The notes under the pieces were generated by a model, which did not search any database, was not told where the DNA came from, and saw only the letters and a list, made by a program, of their open reading frames with translations. Made by a program: the position numbers and the translations under genes. Source: Prolixibacteraceae bacterium (GTDB taxonomy: Bacteria > Bacteroidota > Bacteroidia > Bacteroidales > Prolixibacteraceae). From it: a stretch of 34,252 nucleotides of DNA. Positions 6,992 to 15,510 of the stretch are shown in pieces. How positions within the stretch are numbered: the first letter of the stretch is position 1; each line of letters starts with the position of its first letter. The stretch is taken from NCBI GenBank assembly GCA_947475715.1, contig CANJNY010000042.1, positions 1-34,252 on the forward strand. Direction: 5' to 3'.

Positions 6992-8923
6992 ATGAACAGA
7001 AAGGTATTGATTGTAATGCTGATTCTTATCTTCGGCTCAGTGCATTTGGGTTTTGCCCAGCAACAAATCATTATAGATCCTTCAGGCAAAGGGCGCGTGT
7101 TTGAAGGGATCGGCGCTCTGAGTGCCGGAGCATCCTCAAAGCTATTGATCGATTACGCGGAGCCCTACCGGAGTCAGGTGCTCGATTTCCTGTTTAAACC
7201 CAAATTCGGGGCAAGCCTTCAGCACCTTAAGGTTGAGATTGGGGGTGATGCAAATTCAACCTGCGGTACCGAGCCCAGCCATGCCCGGACCCGCGAAGAG
7301 TTTGACCATCCCAAACCGGAGTATTTCGACCGTGGCTACGAATGGTGGCTCATGAAGGAGGCCCAGAAGCGGAATCCCGAAATCTTTCTGGACTGTCTTG
7401 AATGGGGCGCTCCGGGATGGATCGGTGACGGTAAATACTATTCTCAGGATAATATCAATTACATGATTGCCTTTATCAAAGGGGCGAAGGATTACCACCA
7501 TCTGAAAATCGACTATGCCGGTATCTGGAATGAGCGGATGTACGACATTGAATTTATTAAAAATCTGCGAAAAGCATTAAATGAGAATGTATTAAATGAT
7601 GTTAAACTGGTGGCTGCCGACCTTTGCTGTCATATGCAGTGGCAGATTGCCGATGATATGAGAACGGATACCGTACTCCGAAAGGCCGTCGATGTGATCG
7701 GTGATCATTACACCGAAAGGGACAGAGCTTACAACAGCAGCGAAAATGCCAAAAGTTTTGGAATCCCGGTCTGGAATAACGAAGGTGGTCCCTGGAAAGG
7801 GGACTGGAGCGGTTTTGAATACCTCGCCAAAATGTACAACCGCGACTATATTGAAGGGCGCATGACCAAAAATATCACCTGGAGTCTTATTACCTCTTAC
7901 TTTAATAATCTTTCGCTTCCCAACTCTGGACTCATGACCGCGAATTCTCCATGGTCCGGATACTACGAAGTTGAACCGGCTATCTGGTCTGTAGCCCATA
8001 CGACACAATTTGCTGAACCGGGATGGAGATATGTCGATTCAGCATGCGGCTACCTGGATCAGAAAGGAAGTTTTGTCACCCTGGTTTCACCCAATGTAAA
8101 GAACGACTTTAGTATTGTGGCTGAGACCATGGACTCGGATAAACCTCAGAAAGTCACTTTCAAAATTGATAAACGTGTTAAAGCCGCAAAGGTATTTGTC
8201 TGGCAGACGGTCGTCAAAGGCAAAATCTTCGAACAACGGTCTCCAATCAAGATAAGTCACGGCGAATTTGCAATAACGCTGCAACCTAAATCACTTTATA
8301 CATTTACTACAACCACCGGTCAGCAGAAGGGAATCGCCACACCTGCAGAAAACAAACCTTTCCCGTTTCCTTACACGGCTGGTTTTGAAGATGAAAAGGT
8401 AAATACCACACCTAAATATTTCATGGATCAGGGTGGTGCTTTTGAGGTTGCGAGACGGAACGACGGAAAAGGGAATTGCCTGCGTCAGCAAATTACCCGA
8501 AGAACAATCGAGTGGGAGGATTCCCCTGTGTTTAATCAGACGGTTGTTGGTGATACGTTATGGCAGGATTATTCCGTGAAATGTGAGGTGTTCTTTTCCG
8601 AACCCTACAGTTATGCCTCGGTTTTATCCCGGGCCACAGAAATGCACCGGTCGCATCAATTGGCTGAGGCCTATCAGTTGAAACTCCAATCCTCGGGCAA
8701 ATGGGAACTTATGGCGGGGACCAAAAGACTGGCTTCAGGATTGGTCATTTTGCCTGAAAATAGCTGGCATTCACTTCAACTCGATGCAAAGGACGATCAA
8801 ATTACGGCTATAATTAATGGTCAGACGGTTATCAAAATTACCGATTCTACCTATTCGCATGGGATGATAGGCCTTGGAAGCAGCTTTAATGAGGTCGATT
8901 TTGATAATGTGAAAGTTCATTAG
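6992..8923 (+). CDS. GH59-like galactosylceramidase homologue, secreted
   Basis: Family members hydrolyse terminal beta-galactose; the animal enzyme acts on galactosylceramide. The 643-residue protein has a signal peptide (1-22, GFAQ), a TIM-barrel domain opening with FEGIGALSAGASSKLL (37-52) and including IGGDANSTCGTEPSHAR (83-99), then a C-terminal lectin-like beta-sandwich (about 455-643) like the one in GH59. Glu181 in GIWNER is the expected acid/base and Glu264 in WNNEGG the expected nucleophile. The ATG is 94 bp after the ORF6N gene, past the hairpin cluster. In this setting the natural substrate is more likely a beta-galactosyl or related unit of a polysaccharide than a sphingolipid, but that is inference. 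Confidence 0.82.
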   Translation: MNRKVLIVMLILIFGSVHLGFAQQQIIIDPSGKGRVFEGIGALSAGASSKLLIDYAEPYRSQVLDFLFKPKFGASLQHLKVEIGGDANSTCGTEPSHARTREEFDHPKPEYFDRGYEWWLMKEAQKRNPEIFLDCLEWGAPGWIGDGKYYSQDNINYMIAFIKGAKDYHHLKIDYAGIWNERMYDIEFIKNLRKALNENVLNDVKLVAADLCCHMQWQIADDMRTDTVLRKAVDVIGDHYTERDRAYNSSENAKSFGIPVWNNEGGPWKGDWSGFEYLAKMYNRDYIEGRMTKNITWSLITSYFNNLSLPNSGLMTANSPWSGYYEVEPAIWSVAHTTQFAEPGWRYVDSACGYLDQKGSFVTLVSPNVKNDFSIVAETMDSDKPQKVTFKIDKRVKAAKVFVWQTVVKGKIFEQRSPIKISHGEFAITLQPKSLYTFTTTTGQQKGIATPAENKPFPFPYTAGFEDEKVNTTPKYFMDQGGAFEVARRNDGKGNCLRQQITRRTIEWEDSPVFNQTVVGDTLWQDYSVKCEVFFSEPYSYASVLSRATEMHRSHQLAEAYQLKLQSSGKWELMAGTKRLASGLVILPENSWHSLQLDAKDDQITAIINGQTVIKITDSTYSHGMIGLGSSFNEVDFDNVKVH

Positions 8924-9054
8924 AAATTAAATCCGATAGATCTTATAAGATTAAAAATAGTTCTTATATTTAAATTAATAATGGTTAATATATTATCTGT
9001 AAAACGAATAAATTAAATATAACAGCTAATAATATATCCTCTAATGATTTTAGA

Positions 9055-9306
9055 TTGGATGATTTTAACCCTGACGCGATTTTAAAGAAAATTGCACAAC
9101 AAGTTAAAAGAAACAGGTTAGAGCTAAATCTGAGCCAAAATGCACTTGCAATTCGTTCCGGATTAACTCTTGGAAGCCTTAAGCGGTTTGAACAAACGGC
9201 CGAAATATCGCTTAAGAGTCTTCTAATGCTGGCCGTCGCCCTGGATTCAACGGAGGAATTTGGATTGCTTTTTTCGGGTAAGAAATATCAAAGCATTGAC
9301 GAATGA
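9055..9306 (+). CDS. hipB: HipB-like XRE-family antitoxin
   Basis: This 83-residue protein carries an XRE helix-turn-helix (about residues 8-70: ILKKIAQQVKRNRLELNLSQ, then LAIRSGLTLGSLKRFEQT) of the HipB type. HipB binds operators upstream of hipBA, represses the operon and neutralises the HipA kinase. The start is TTG at 9055; no in-frame ATG is nearby. The downstream hipA is a pseudogene, so this is an orphan regulator that may still bind DNA. The 131 bp before it are very AT-rich and contain a 12-bp palindrome (8940-8951), a possible but unproven operator. Confidence 0.75.
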   Translation: MDDFNPDAILKKIAQQVKRNRLELNLSQNALAIRSGLTLGSLKRFEQTAEISLKSLLMLAVALDSTEEFGLLFSGKKYQSIDE

Positions 9307-9328
9307 TTAACATTGGAGAATAAACATT

Positions 9329-9927
9329 TTGCAAAGCAGGGAAGACGAAATTTTTAGCAAACCACGATCTGAAAATGTTTTTCTGAATCAAAAGTTTGTG
9401 GGAAGGTTGGCCTCAACTCCGGAAAACCTATGTGCATTTGACTATGATTCTAACTATCTAAAGGGCGGATATTCCATTTCGCCATTCTTTCTTCCCTTGA
9501 AACAGGGTGTTTTTGTAGCCAGGCGAGATCCGTTTTCATGTAATTTTGGAGTATTCAATGATTCACTTCCGGATGGTTGGGGCAACCTGCTCCTTGATCG
9601 TTTTCTGATCTCTCAAAATATTAACCCTGCCGAATTGTCTGTGCTTGATAGGCTGAGCCTTGTCGGTTCGTCGGGAATGGGAGCTCTTGAATATAAGCCC
9701 GATAATAGTTTTATTTCAAATGGAAATTATCACCAGCTTATGATATCCTTCCAGGTAGTGAATTTAATGGTTTTCATACAACTACAATTTCAGGGAATGG
9801 TGATCCTGGATATTCAGATATTCAGGCTGTTGCTGATAGCTTGGGATTATACACAAAAAGAGCAAAGGCTATTTATGAAATGATTCTGGAAAAGTGTATT
9901 CAATTCCGGGTTTATCGAAATTACTAA
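9329..9927 (+). pseudogene. hipA: hipA remnant with kinase core deleted and a frameshift
   Basis: HipA is a Ser/Thr kinase toxin. Residues about 17-125 here are a good HipA N-terminal domain (VGRLAS, GGYSISPFFLPL, FGVFNDSLPDGWGNLLLDR, VGSSGMGALEYKPD). Just after this (near 9705) the sequence jumps to the end of the protein: SFISNGNYHQL matches the segment preceding the APAYDLLPS motif. A one-base shift near 9737-9740 then moves the frame, and YDILPGSEFNGFHTTTISGNG continues to the stop at 9925-9927, a typical HipA C-terminus. The missing part, on the order of 200 residues, contains the catalytic and ATP-binding motifs (such as GNxDDHxKN). The toxin is dead. The start is uncertain (TTG at 9329 is the best in frame). 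Confidence 0.75.
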
Positions 9928-9940
9928 ATTATCGATAATG

Positions 9941-9984
9941 TATATTTGAAATATATACTAATTTGAAATATATGATAATTTTCT
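9941..9984. repeat. Short AT-rich direct repeat with TAnnTTTG word
   Basis: The word TTTGAAATATAT occurs twice within about 30 bp just after the hipA remnant, and the first copy is preceded by TA, giving TATATTTG, a TAnnTTTG match. It is more than 220 bp from the next gene. It may be decayed regulatory DNA or chance in an AT-rich spacer. Confidence 0.3.
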
Positions 9985-10143
9985 GTCTTAGGATAACAAT
10001 CTGTTAAAGAATACTTTAAGATAATAATCTCAGCATTGAAATGGATGGAATGCAAGCCAATATTTATCGTAGGATTTCTTCCGAAATATTTCCCAAAACG
10101 CTGGTATAATTTGACGAAAAAGCCTTAATATTAAGCTTCATAA

Positions 10144-10151
10144 TATATTTG
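10144..10151 (+). promoter_or_regulatory. Possible -7 box for the GH38 gene
   Basis: TATATTTG matches TAnnTTTG and lies 60 bp before the ATG at 10212, leaving a leader of about 50 bases. A TTTG at 10110-10113 is too far upstream (30 bp) to be a good -33 box. Confidence 0.35.
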
Positions 10152-10211
10152 CCTGAAAATTGATTTTGACAACCACCTTTTTCCTGCTTTAAACTTAAAA
10201 TCAACAATCTT

Positions 10212-13103
10212 ATGAGAAAAATTCGTCTTATTCTTGCAGCCTCTCTGCTGGCAGCGATGATCTCTCTTCATGCCCAAACGGCTAAAACCACCTCCGTAAC
10301 ATTCAGAAATGCACCTGTTTTGTTCAAACAGGGTGGAAAAATGGTCCAGCAAATTATCGCTGATATCAAAGCCGACCAACCCGCCGAACTCCTGTTTTCC
10401 GTTTCCGGAGAAAAGGCTCAAAAAGACTCAGTTAAAAAAGGGGATAATCTGCTATTATTAACAGTATCGGCAGTTACTTCGGCAAAAAAGGTTGAGATAC
10501 TTGTTAAAGGTGAAAAAGTTTTGGCCGGAAAATATCCGTTAACGCTAACTCCGGTTAAAAAATGGGAAATTGATTTGGTTCAGCATGCACATACCGACAT
10601 CGGTTATACACGCCCCCAGTCTGAAATCCTTGCCGAACATATGCGCTATATCGACTATGCACTCGATTATTGCGATCAGACAGATCCCCTTCCTGATGCC
10701 GCAAAATTCCGCTGGAGTTGCGAATCATCGTGGGTGACCAGGGAATACCTCCGTTCACGTCCATCGTCCCAAATTGAGCGGTTCAAAAAACGGATTGCTG
10801 AAGGTCGGATTGAAGTCACAGGAATGTATTGCAATATGGCAGAGATTTCGGATGAGAATATTATGGTTGACTTTCTACAACCACTCAAGGAGTTTGGCAA
10901 ACTTGGAATCCCTGTAAAAACTGCCATGCAGAATGATGTCAACGGTATTGCCTGGTGCCTGCCCGATTATTTTAAGAATACAGGGTTAAAATACCTGGAC
11001 ATGGGTATCAATGAAACCCGCTCAATACTTCCATTTGATATACCTACCCTATTCTGGTGGGAAGCACCATCGGGCGCCAGATTGCTCGCTTTCAGGGCAG
11101 ACCATTACATGACCGGGAATTTCTTCGGGATGGAATCCAAAGCGATTAAAGTCGCAAATATGCTCAATCACCTGGCAAAGCTGGATGAAAAGAATTATCC
11201 CTTTGACAAGATAGGGATTCAATTTTCAGGTTATTTTACAGATAACTCACCACCCTCAACCGCTGCATGCCTGTTGGTTAAAAATTGGAATGAAACCCAT
11301 GAATCTCCTAAACTGCGGTTGTCTGTTGTGAGTGAATTTTTCGAATATATTGAAAATAAATATGGCGCCACCCTTCCTGTTTATAAAAATGCCTGGCTTG
11401 ACTGGTGGACTGATGGATATGGATCAACATCACGCGAGACCGCTGAAGTCAGAAAGACCCAGAATATGAAACAGGTTGACGAAGGTCTTTTTGCTATGGT
11501 TTCCATGATGGGTGGAGAACAATCTCCTTCATTGGAAACGAATATGAACCATATCAGTGAAAATGCGATTTTCTTTGATGAACATACCTGTGGCGCCGAC
11601 GAAAGCATCGACCATCCTTATTCCGAAAATTCGACCCGTCAGTGGTTGCAAAAAGGGGCTTATGCCTGGGAAGCGCTGAAAAAGGTTACCTTACTTCATG
11701 AGGAGGGGCTTGCCCGTTTTCAGCAATACCTTAAAAAAGCTGATTTTCCGGTGATCTATGTGATTAACTCTATGGGATGGAATCGTTCAGGTGATATTAA
11801 TTTATTCATTGACAATGAGATTCTTCCAATTTCCCAAAAAACCAGGATAACCGATATTTCAACTGGTAAAGAGGTGCCTGCACAGATGGTATCCAAAAGG
11901 GCAGAGGGAGCTTATTGGGTACTTGAAGTAAAAGATATTCCGGCCCTGGGATATAAGGCTTTAAAGATTGAGTCGGGTGAAACTCAAACGAAGGCTGACA
12001 GTAATACCAACGAAACGGTGCTTGAAAACCGCTTTTATAAGGTTGTTATTAATAAATCAACCGGGGCGGTGAGTAGTCTGTATGATAAAGAATTGAATCA
12101 GGAACTTGCCGATGGACAAAATTTGTATAACATCGGACAACCCGTAAAGGAGACCACAAAGAAACGGGATGAATCGGCACCTTTTATCAGGACAACGGTC
12201 TCGAATGTTAAGCTTGAAAACGGTGTAAACGGTGTGGTATGGGAGAGTGTAAAGATTGGATCCGATCTGGAGGGATTTGAAAAAGGGGATCAGGGCTCAC
12301 CAAAGGGAATTGACCTGGAGATTCGTCTCTATAAAAATGTGAAGAAGATTGAGTTCAAATATATGGCCCGAAAGGTGATCGTCACAGATCCTGAGGCCCT
12401 TTATGTGGCATTCCCGTTCTCAATGCCCGATTCGAGAATCGTTTTTGAGACAATCGGGGGTATATTAACCCAGGGAGAGCAGCTCCCCGGATCTTCCTCT
12501 GATTGGAATGCAGCACAGAACTTTGTCTCGGTGCGCGGAAAAAAAGGACAGGTAGTGATCGTAAGTAATGAAGTGCCGCTATGGCAATTCAGTGATTTCA
12601 ATATGAAGAAGTATGACCGATATCCCAAACAAGGGAAGACGTGGCTCTACTCGTATGTGATGAATAATTACTGGTTTACCAATTTCCGTGCTTTCCAGGA
12701 GGGTGCCTTTAGCTGGAGCTATCAGATTACTTCGACTGCTGATACCACGAATACTTTTGCTACAAAGTATGCCTGGAACGAACGAAATATGTTTCCTACA
12801 AGGACCTTTCCTGCCGGCACCAATGAGTTTAAGACGCCATCAATGGAGACTATTAAGATTTCAGGACCGCCAAATGGAATGCTAATTAACAGTCGCCCAT
12901 CGTTTAAAAATCCACAATCCGTTGTATTACATTTCAGAGAACTGGAAGGAAAAACGGCAGAACTAACCCTTGAATCTAAGATTGCTGGTCGTCCGGTAAA
13001 ACAAATTATTGAGGTAAGTGCAATTGGAAAAGAGTTGGGGAATCCGGTTCAATCCATAAAGCTAAATCCTTTTGAAGTGAAATTTGTGGAGGTTCAGTTT
13101 TAA
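10212..13103 (+). CDS. Atypical GH38 alpha-mannosidase-like enzyme, secreted
   Basis: A 963-residue exported protein (signal peptide 1-21, SLHAQ) with an N-terminal beta-sandwich extension (about 25-115), a GH38 catalytic domain (about 118-470) and C-terminal beta-domains (about 510-960). The zinc-site motif HAHTDIGYT (125-133) gives His127 and Asp129; Asp242 in MQNDVNGIAW takes the place of the nucleophile; FFDEHTCGAD gives His458. The usual DPFGHS nucleophile block is therefore replaced by NDVNG, and the last His lies in an EHTxGA block instead of HHD. All four zinc ligands are still accounted for. It shares this architecture with the gene at 28322. GH92 follows after 62 bp, probably in the same transcript. 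Alpha-mannosidase activity is likely, but the specificity may differ. Confidence 0.8.
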   Translation: MRKIRLILAASLLAAMISLHAQTAKTTSVTFRNAPVLFKQGGKMVQQIIADIKADQPAELLFSVSGEKAQKDSVKKGDNLLLLTVSAVTSAKKVEILVKGEKVLAGKYPLTLTPVKKWEIDLVQHAHTDIGYTRPQSEILAEHMRYIDYALDYCDQTDPLPDAAKFRWSCESSWVTREYLRSRPSSQIERFKKRIAEGRIEVTGMYCNMAEISDENIMVDFLQPLKEFGKLGIPVKTAMQNDVNGIAWCLPDYFKNTGLKYLDMGINETRSILPFDIPTLFWWEAPSGARLLAFRADHYMTGNFFGMESKAIKVANMLNHLAKLDEKNYPFDKIGIQFSGYFTDNSPPSTAACLLVKNWNETHESPKLRLSVVSEFFEYIENKYGATLPVYKNAWLDWWTDGYGSTSRETAEVRKTQNMKQVDEGLFAMVSMMGGEQSPSLETNMNHISENAIFFDEHTCGADESIDHPYSENSTRQWLQKGAYAWEALKKVTLLHEEGLARFQQYLKKADFPVIYVINSMGWNRSGDINLFIDNEILPISQKTRITDISTGKEVPAQMVSKRAEGAYWVLEVKDIPALGYKALKIESGETQTKADSNTNETVLENRFYKVVINKSTGAVSSLYDKELNQELADGQNLYNIGQPVKETTKKRDESAPFIRTTVSNVKLENGVNGVVWESVKIGSDLEGFEKGDQGSPKGIDLEIRLYKNVKKIEFKYMARKVIVTDPEALYVAFPFSMPDSRIVFETIGGILTQGEQLPGSSSDWNAAQNFVSVRGKKGQVVIVSNEVPLWQFSDFNMKKYDRYPKQGKTWLYSYVMNNYWFTNFRAFQEGAFSWSYQITSTADTTNTFATKYAWNERNMFPTRTFPAGTNEFKTPSMETIKISGPPNGMLINSRPSFKNPQSVVLHFRELEGKTAELTLESKIAGRPVKQIIEVSAIGKELGNPVQSIKLNPFEVKFVEVQF

Positions 13104-13165
13104 TATTTGCAGATTTTTTTTATGAATTTAAATATCAAACTAATAACATCTTAAATAATTATTAA

Positions 13166-15391
13166 ATGAATCGAATAACGAATATCCTCCTGCTTTTTAT
13201 ACTGTTTCTCAGTGCCTGCACCCAGAAAGATGTTACGGTCTATGTTGACCCAAATATCGGTAGCGTGGCCACCTTATTGACCACTAAAAATCCCACGGTG
13301 CATCGACCCCACTCCATGATTCGGGTGTTTCCGGTTACAAAATCGGGTCTGGGCGACCGTTACCTGAGTGATAAAATCTACGGATTTGCCTTGAATATGC
13401 CCGCCTACCGCATGGGGCATGTTACCGAGATTATGCCAACAACCGGTAAATTAAACTTAAATCGGGACCAAAATGGTGCCCTTTATGACCACGATCAGGA
13501 GGAGGTTCACCCTTACTACCATAGAGTTTGGCTGGAAGATTCAAATATTGAAGCCGATTGGACTACGACTGAACGTGCTGTAATTTATCGTTTTAACTAC
13601 AAAACCAAGGATGCCGATAACTTGATTTTTAGATCTGAAGGGAAAGCTAATTTTAAGGTTACCGGAAATAATGTTGTCCAGGGATGGGAAGAATTTGAAA
13701 AGCGGAAACAATATTTCTATGCTGAATTTAGTCGGCCGTTTGAAAAATCAGGGTCATTTGCACAAGGAAATCTGCAGGATAAAGGTGAAATTTCCGGCGA
13801 TGGAATTGGGGTTTACGTTGGGTATTCTGCTCTTGATCAACCTTTGGAAGTACGTGTTGGCATCTCGCTGATCGACGAAAAACAGGCGGCTGCCAATCTG
13901 AATAAGGAGACTCAGAACCAGAAATTTGAAGCGATTAAAGGTGAGAGTCATAAAATCTGGGCCGCTGAACTTGGTAAAATCCAGGTTAAAGGGGGAAGTG
14001 AACGTGAGAGAAGGATTTTTTACACTTCCCTTTATCGTTGCAACGAACGGATGGTCAATATTTCGGAAGATGGACGTTATTTCAGTGGATATGACGGTAA
14101 GGTACACGATGACGGAGGACGCCCCTTCTTCGTAGACGACTGGCTATGGGATACCTACCGCGGTCTGCATCCTTTAATGTTAATTCTTAATCCTGCCCAG
14201 CAGTCCGACATGGTTGGTTCCTATGTGAGGATGTATGAGCAAGGTGGCTGGATGCCTGGTTTTCCTCAGTTTTACGGTGATTTTCCGGCGATGGTAGGAT
14301 TTCACTCTGCGGCATTGGTTTGGGATTCCTATCAGAAGGGGGCGACCAATTTCGATGTGGAAAAAGCCTATGAAGGGTTAAGGAAAAATGCGACTCAGGC
14401 CACCATGCTTCCCTGGCGTAATGGTCCGATGTGTTCGTTGGACAGCTTTTATACCAAAAACGGGTGGTATCCGGCTTTACCCGAAGATAGTATTGAAACC
14501 GTCTCACGTGTTGATGGTTTTGAAAAACGGCAGGCAGTTACCCTCACCCTGGAGCATAGCTATGACGACTGGTGCCTTGCTCAACTCGCCAAAGCGCTCG
14601 GCAAAAATGAGGATTATACCTATTTTGAAAAGCGGTCTAAGAATTATCGCAATGTCTTTAATCCGGCAACCGGTTTTATGGCACCCAAAATGGCCAATGG
14701 TAAATGGATCGAGCCTTTTGATCCGCAATTGTCCGGTGGCGTTGGAAGCCGTGCCTACTATGCTGAAAACAATGCGTGGACCTGGAATTACAGCGTAACC
14801 CAGGATATTCCCGATCTGATAAACCTTTTAGGTGGAAACAAGGCATTTGTCGAAAGGCTGGATGCCCTGTTTAATGAACCGACACATATTTCCAAATGGC
14901 AGTTTATGGGTAAGTTCCCCGATTCAACGGGTCTTAACGGACAGTTTGTAACCGGCAATGAACCCTCATTTCATATTCCTTACCTGTATAATTATGCAGG
15001 CCAACCCTGGAAAACCCAGCGACGTATCCGCGAAATCATGGATATGTGGTTCGATGATCGTCCGATAGGAATCCCTGGAGACGAGGATGGTGGCGGACTC
15101 TGCGCATGGTATGTCTTTTCTGCCATGGGCTTCTTCCCTGTTACCCCCGGAAGCGGAATTTATGCCATTGGAAGTCCGTTTTTTGAATGTATAAATATAC
15201 AATTGCCGGATAATAAGAAATTTCAGGTTATTGCAGAAAATTGTTCCAAAAAATTCAAATATATCAAATCTGCAACACTCAATGGAAAAGAGCTGAATAC
15301 TCCGTTTATTCGTCATACCGATATTATGCAGGGCGGTAAACTTCATCTGGTGATGAGCGATAAACCGAATAAGGAGTGGGGGAGTAATTAG
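13166..15391 (+). CDS. GH92 alpha-mannosidase, lipoprotein
   Basis: GH92 enzymes are calcium-dependent exo-alpha-mannosidases, many specific for alpha-1,2 linkages. The 741-residue protein starts with a lipoprotein signal (LSAC, Cys18), so it should be membrane-anchored. The N-terminal beta-sandwich (about 22-260) includes VDPNIGS and MGHVTEIMPT; the (alpha/alpha)6 domain has WLWDTYRGLHPL (326-337), GNEPSFHIPYLYNYAGQPW (597-615, Glu599 the expected general acid) and GIPGDEDGGGLCAWYVFSAM (635-654, with the catalytic-base/calcium aspartates). The length agrees with the family. It is paired with the upstream GH38, consistent with trimming of a mannose-containing glycan. Substrate linkage cannot be read from sequence. 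Confidence 0.92.
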   Translation: MNRITNILLLFILFLSACTQKDVTVYVDPNIGSVATLLTTKNPTVHRPHSMIRVFPVTKSGLGDRYLSDKIYGFALNMPAYRMGHVTEIMPTTGKLNLNRDQNGALYDHDQEEVHPYYHRVWLEDSNIEADWTTTERAVIYRFNYKTKDADNLIFRSEGKANFKVTGNNVVQGWEEFEKRKQYFYAEFSRPFEKSGSFAQGNLQDKGEISGDGIGVYVGYSALDQPLEVRVGISLIDEKQAAANLNKETQNQKFEAIKGESHKIWAAELGKIQVKGGSERERRIFYTSLYRCNERMVNISEDGRYFSGYDGKVHDDGGRPFFVDDWLWDTYRGLHPLMLILNPAQQSDMVGSYVRMYEQGGWMPGFPQFYGDFPAMVGFHSAALVWDSYQKGATNFDVEKAYEGLRKNATQATMLPWRNGPMCSLDSFYTKNGWYPALPEDSIETVSRVDGFEKRQAVTLTLEHSYDDWCLAQLAKALGKNEDYTYFEKRSKNYRNVFNPATGFMAPKMANGKWIEPFDPQLSGGVGSRAYYAENNAWTWNYSVTQDIPDLINLLGGNKAFVERLDALFNEPTHISKWQFMGKFPDSTGLNGQFVTGNEPSFHIPYLYNYAGQPWKTQRRIREIMDMWFDDRPIGIPGDEDGGGLCAWYVFSAMGFFPVTPGSGIYAIGSPFFECINIQLPDNKKFQVIAENCSKKFKYIKSATLNGKELNTPFIRHTDIMQGGKLHLVMSDKPNKEWGSN

Positions 15392-15420
15392 ACTATTCGA
15401 CAATTTGGTAATTAGTCTAA
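15388..15420. repeat. Inverted repeat after GH92
   Basis: An 8-bp perfect inverted repeat (TTAGACTA at 15388-15395, TAGTCTAA at 15413-15420) with a 17-base loop overlaps the GH92 stop codon. It could be a weak terminator that separates GH92 from the operon starting at 15511, but no T-run follows. Confidence 0.35.
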
Positions 15421-15510
15421 CTTCGTAACAGTTTAAATACTAGCAACCTGAAAGTCTTAGAGCCAGTCAGAAAAGGAAGATTTTAAATTATAATACTAAC
15501 AACAAAGAGG

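Noticed and set aside
7592-8008. 138-codon minus-strand open frame inside the GH59-like gene
   Set aside because: It is a shadow of a well-supported enzyme gene on the + strand.
9329-9883. Intact small HipA N-terminal protein (184 residues)
   Set aside because: Residues after about 137 are out-of-frame reading of the HipA C-terminus, so this is part of a pseudogene and not a genuine short protein.
14966-15403. 145-codon minus-strand open frame over the GH92 3' end
   Set aside because: It is a shadow of the conserved GH92 C-terminal motifs and has no domain of its own.
15388-15420. Rho-independent terminator after GH92
   Set aside because: The stem is AT-rich with a 17-base loop and lacks a T-run; kept only as an inverted repeat.
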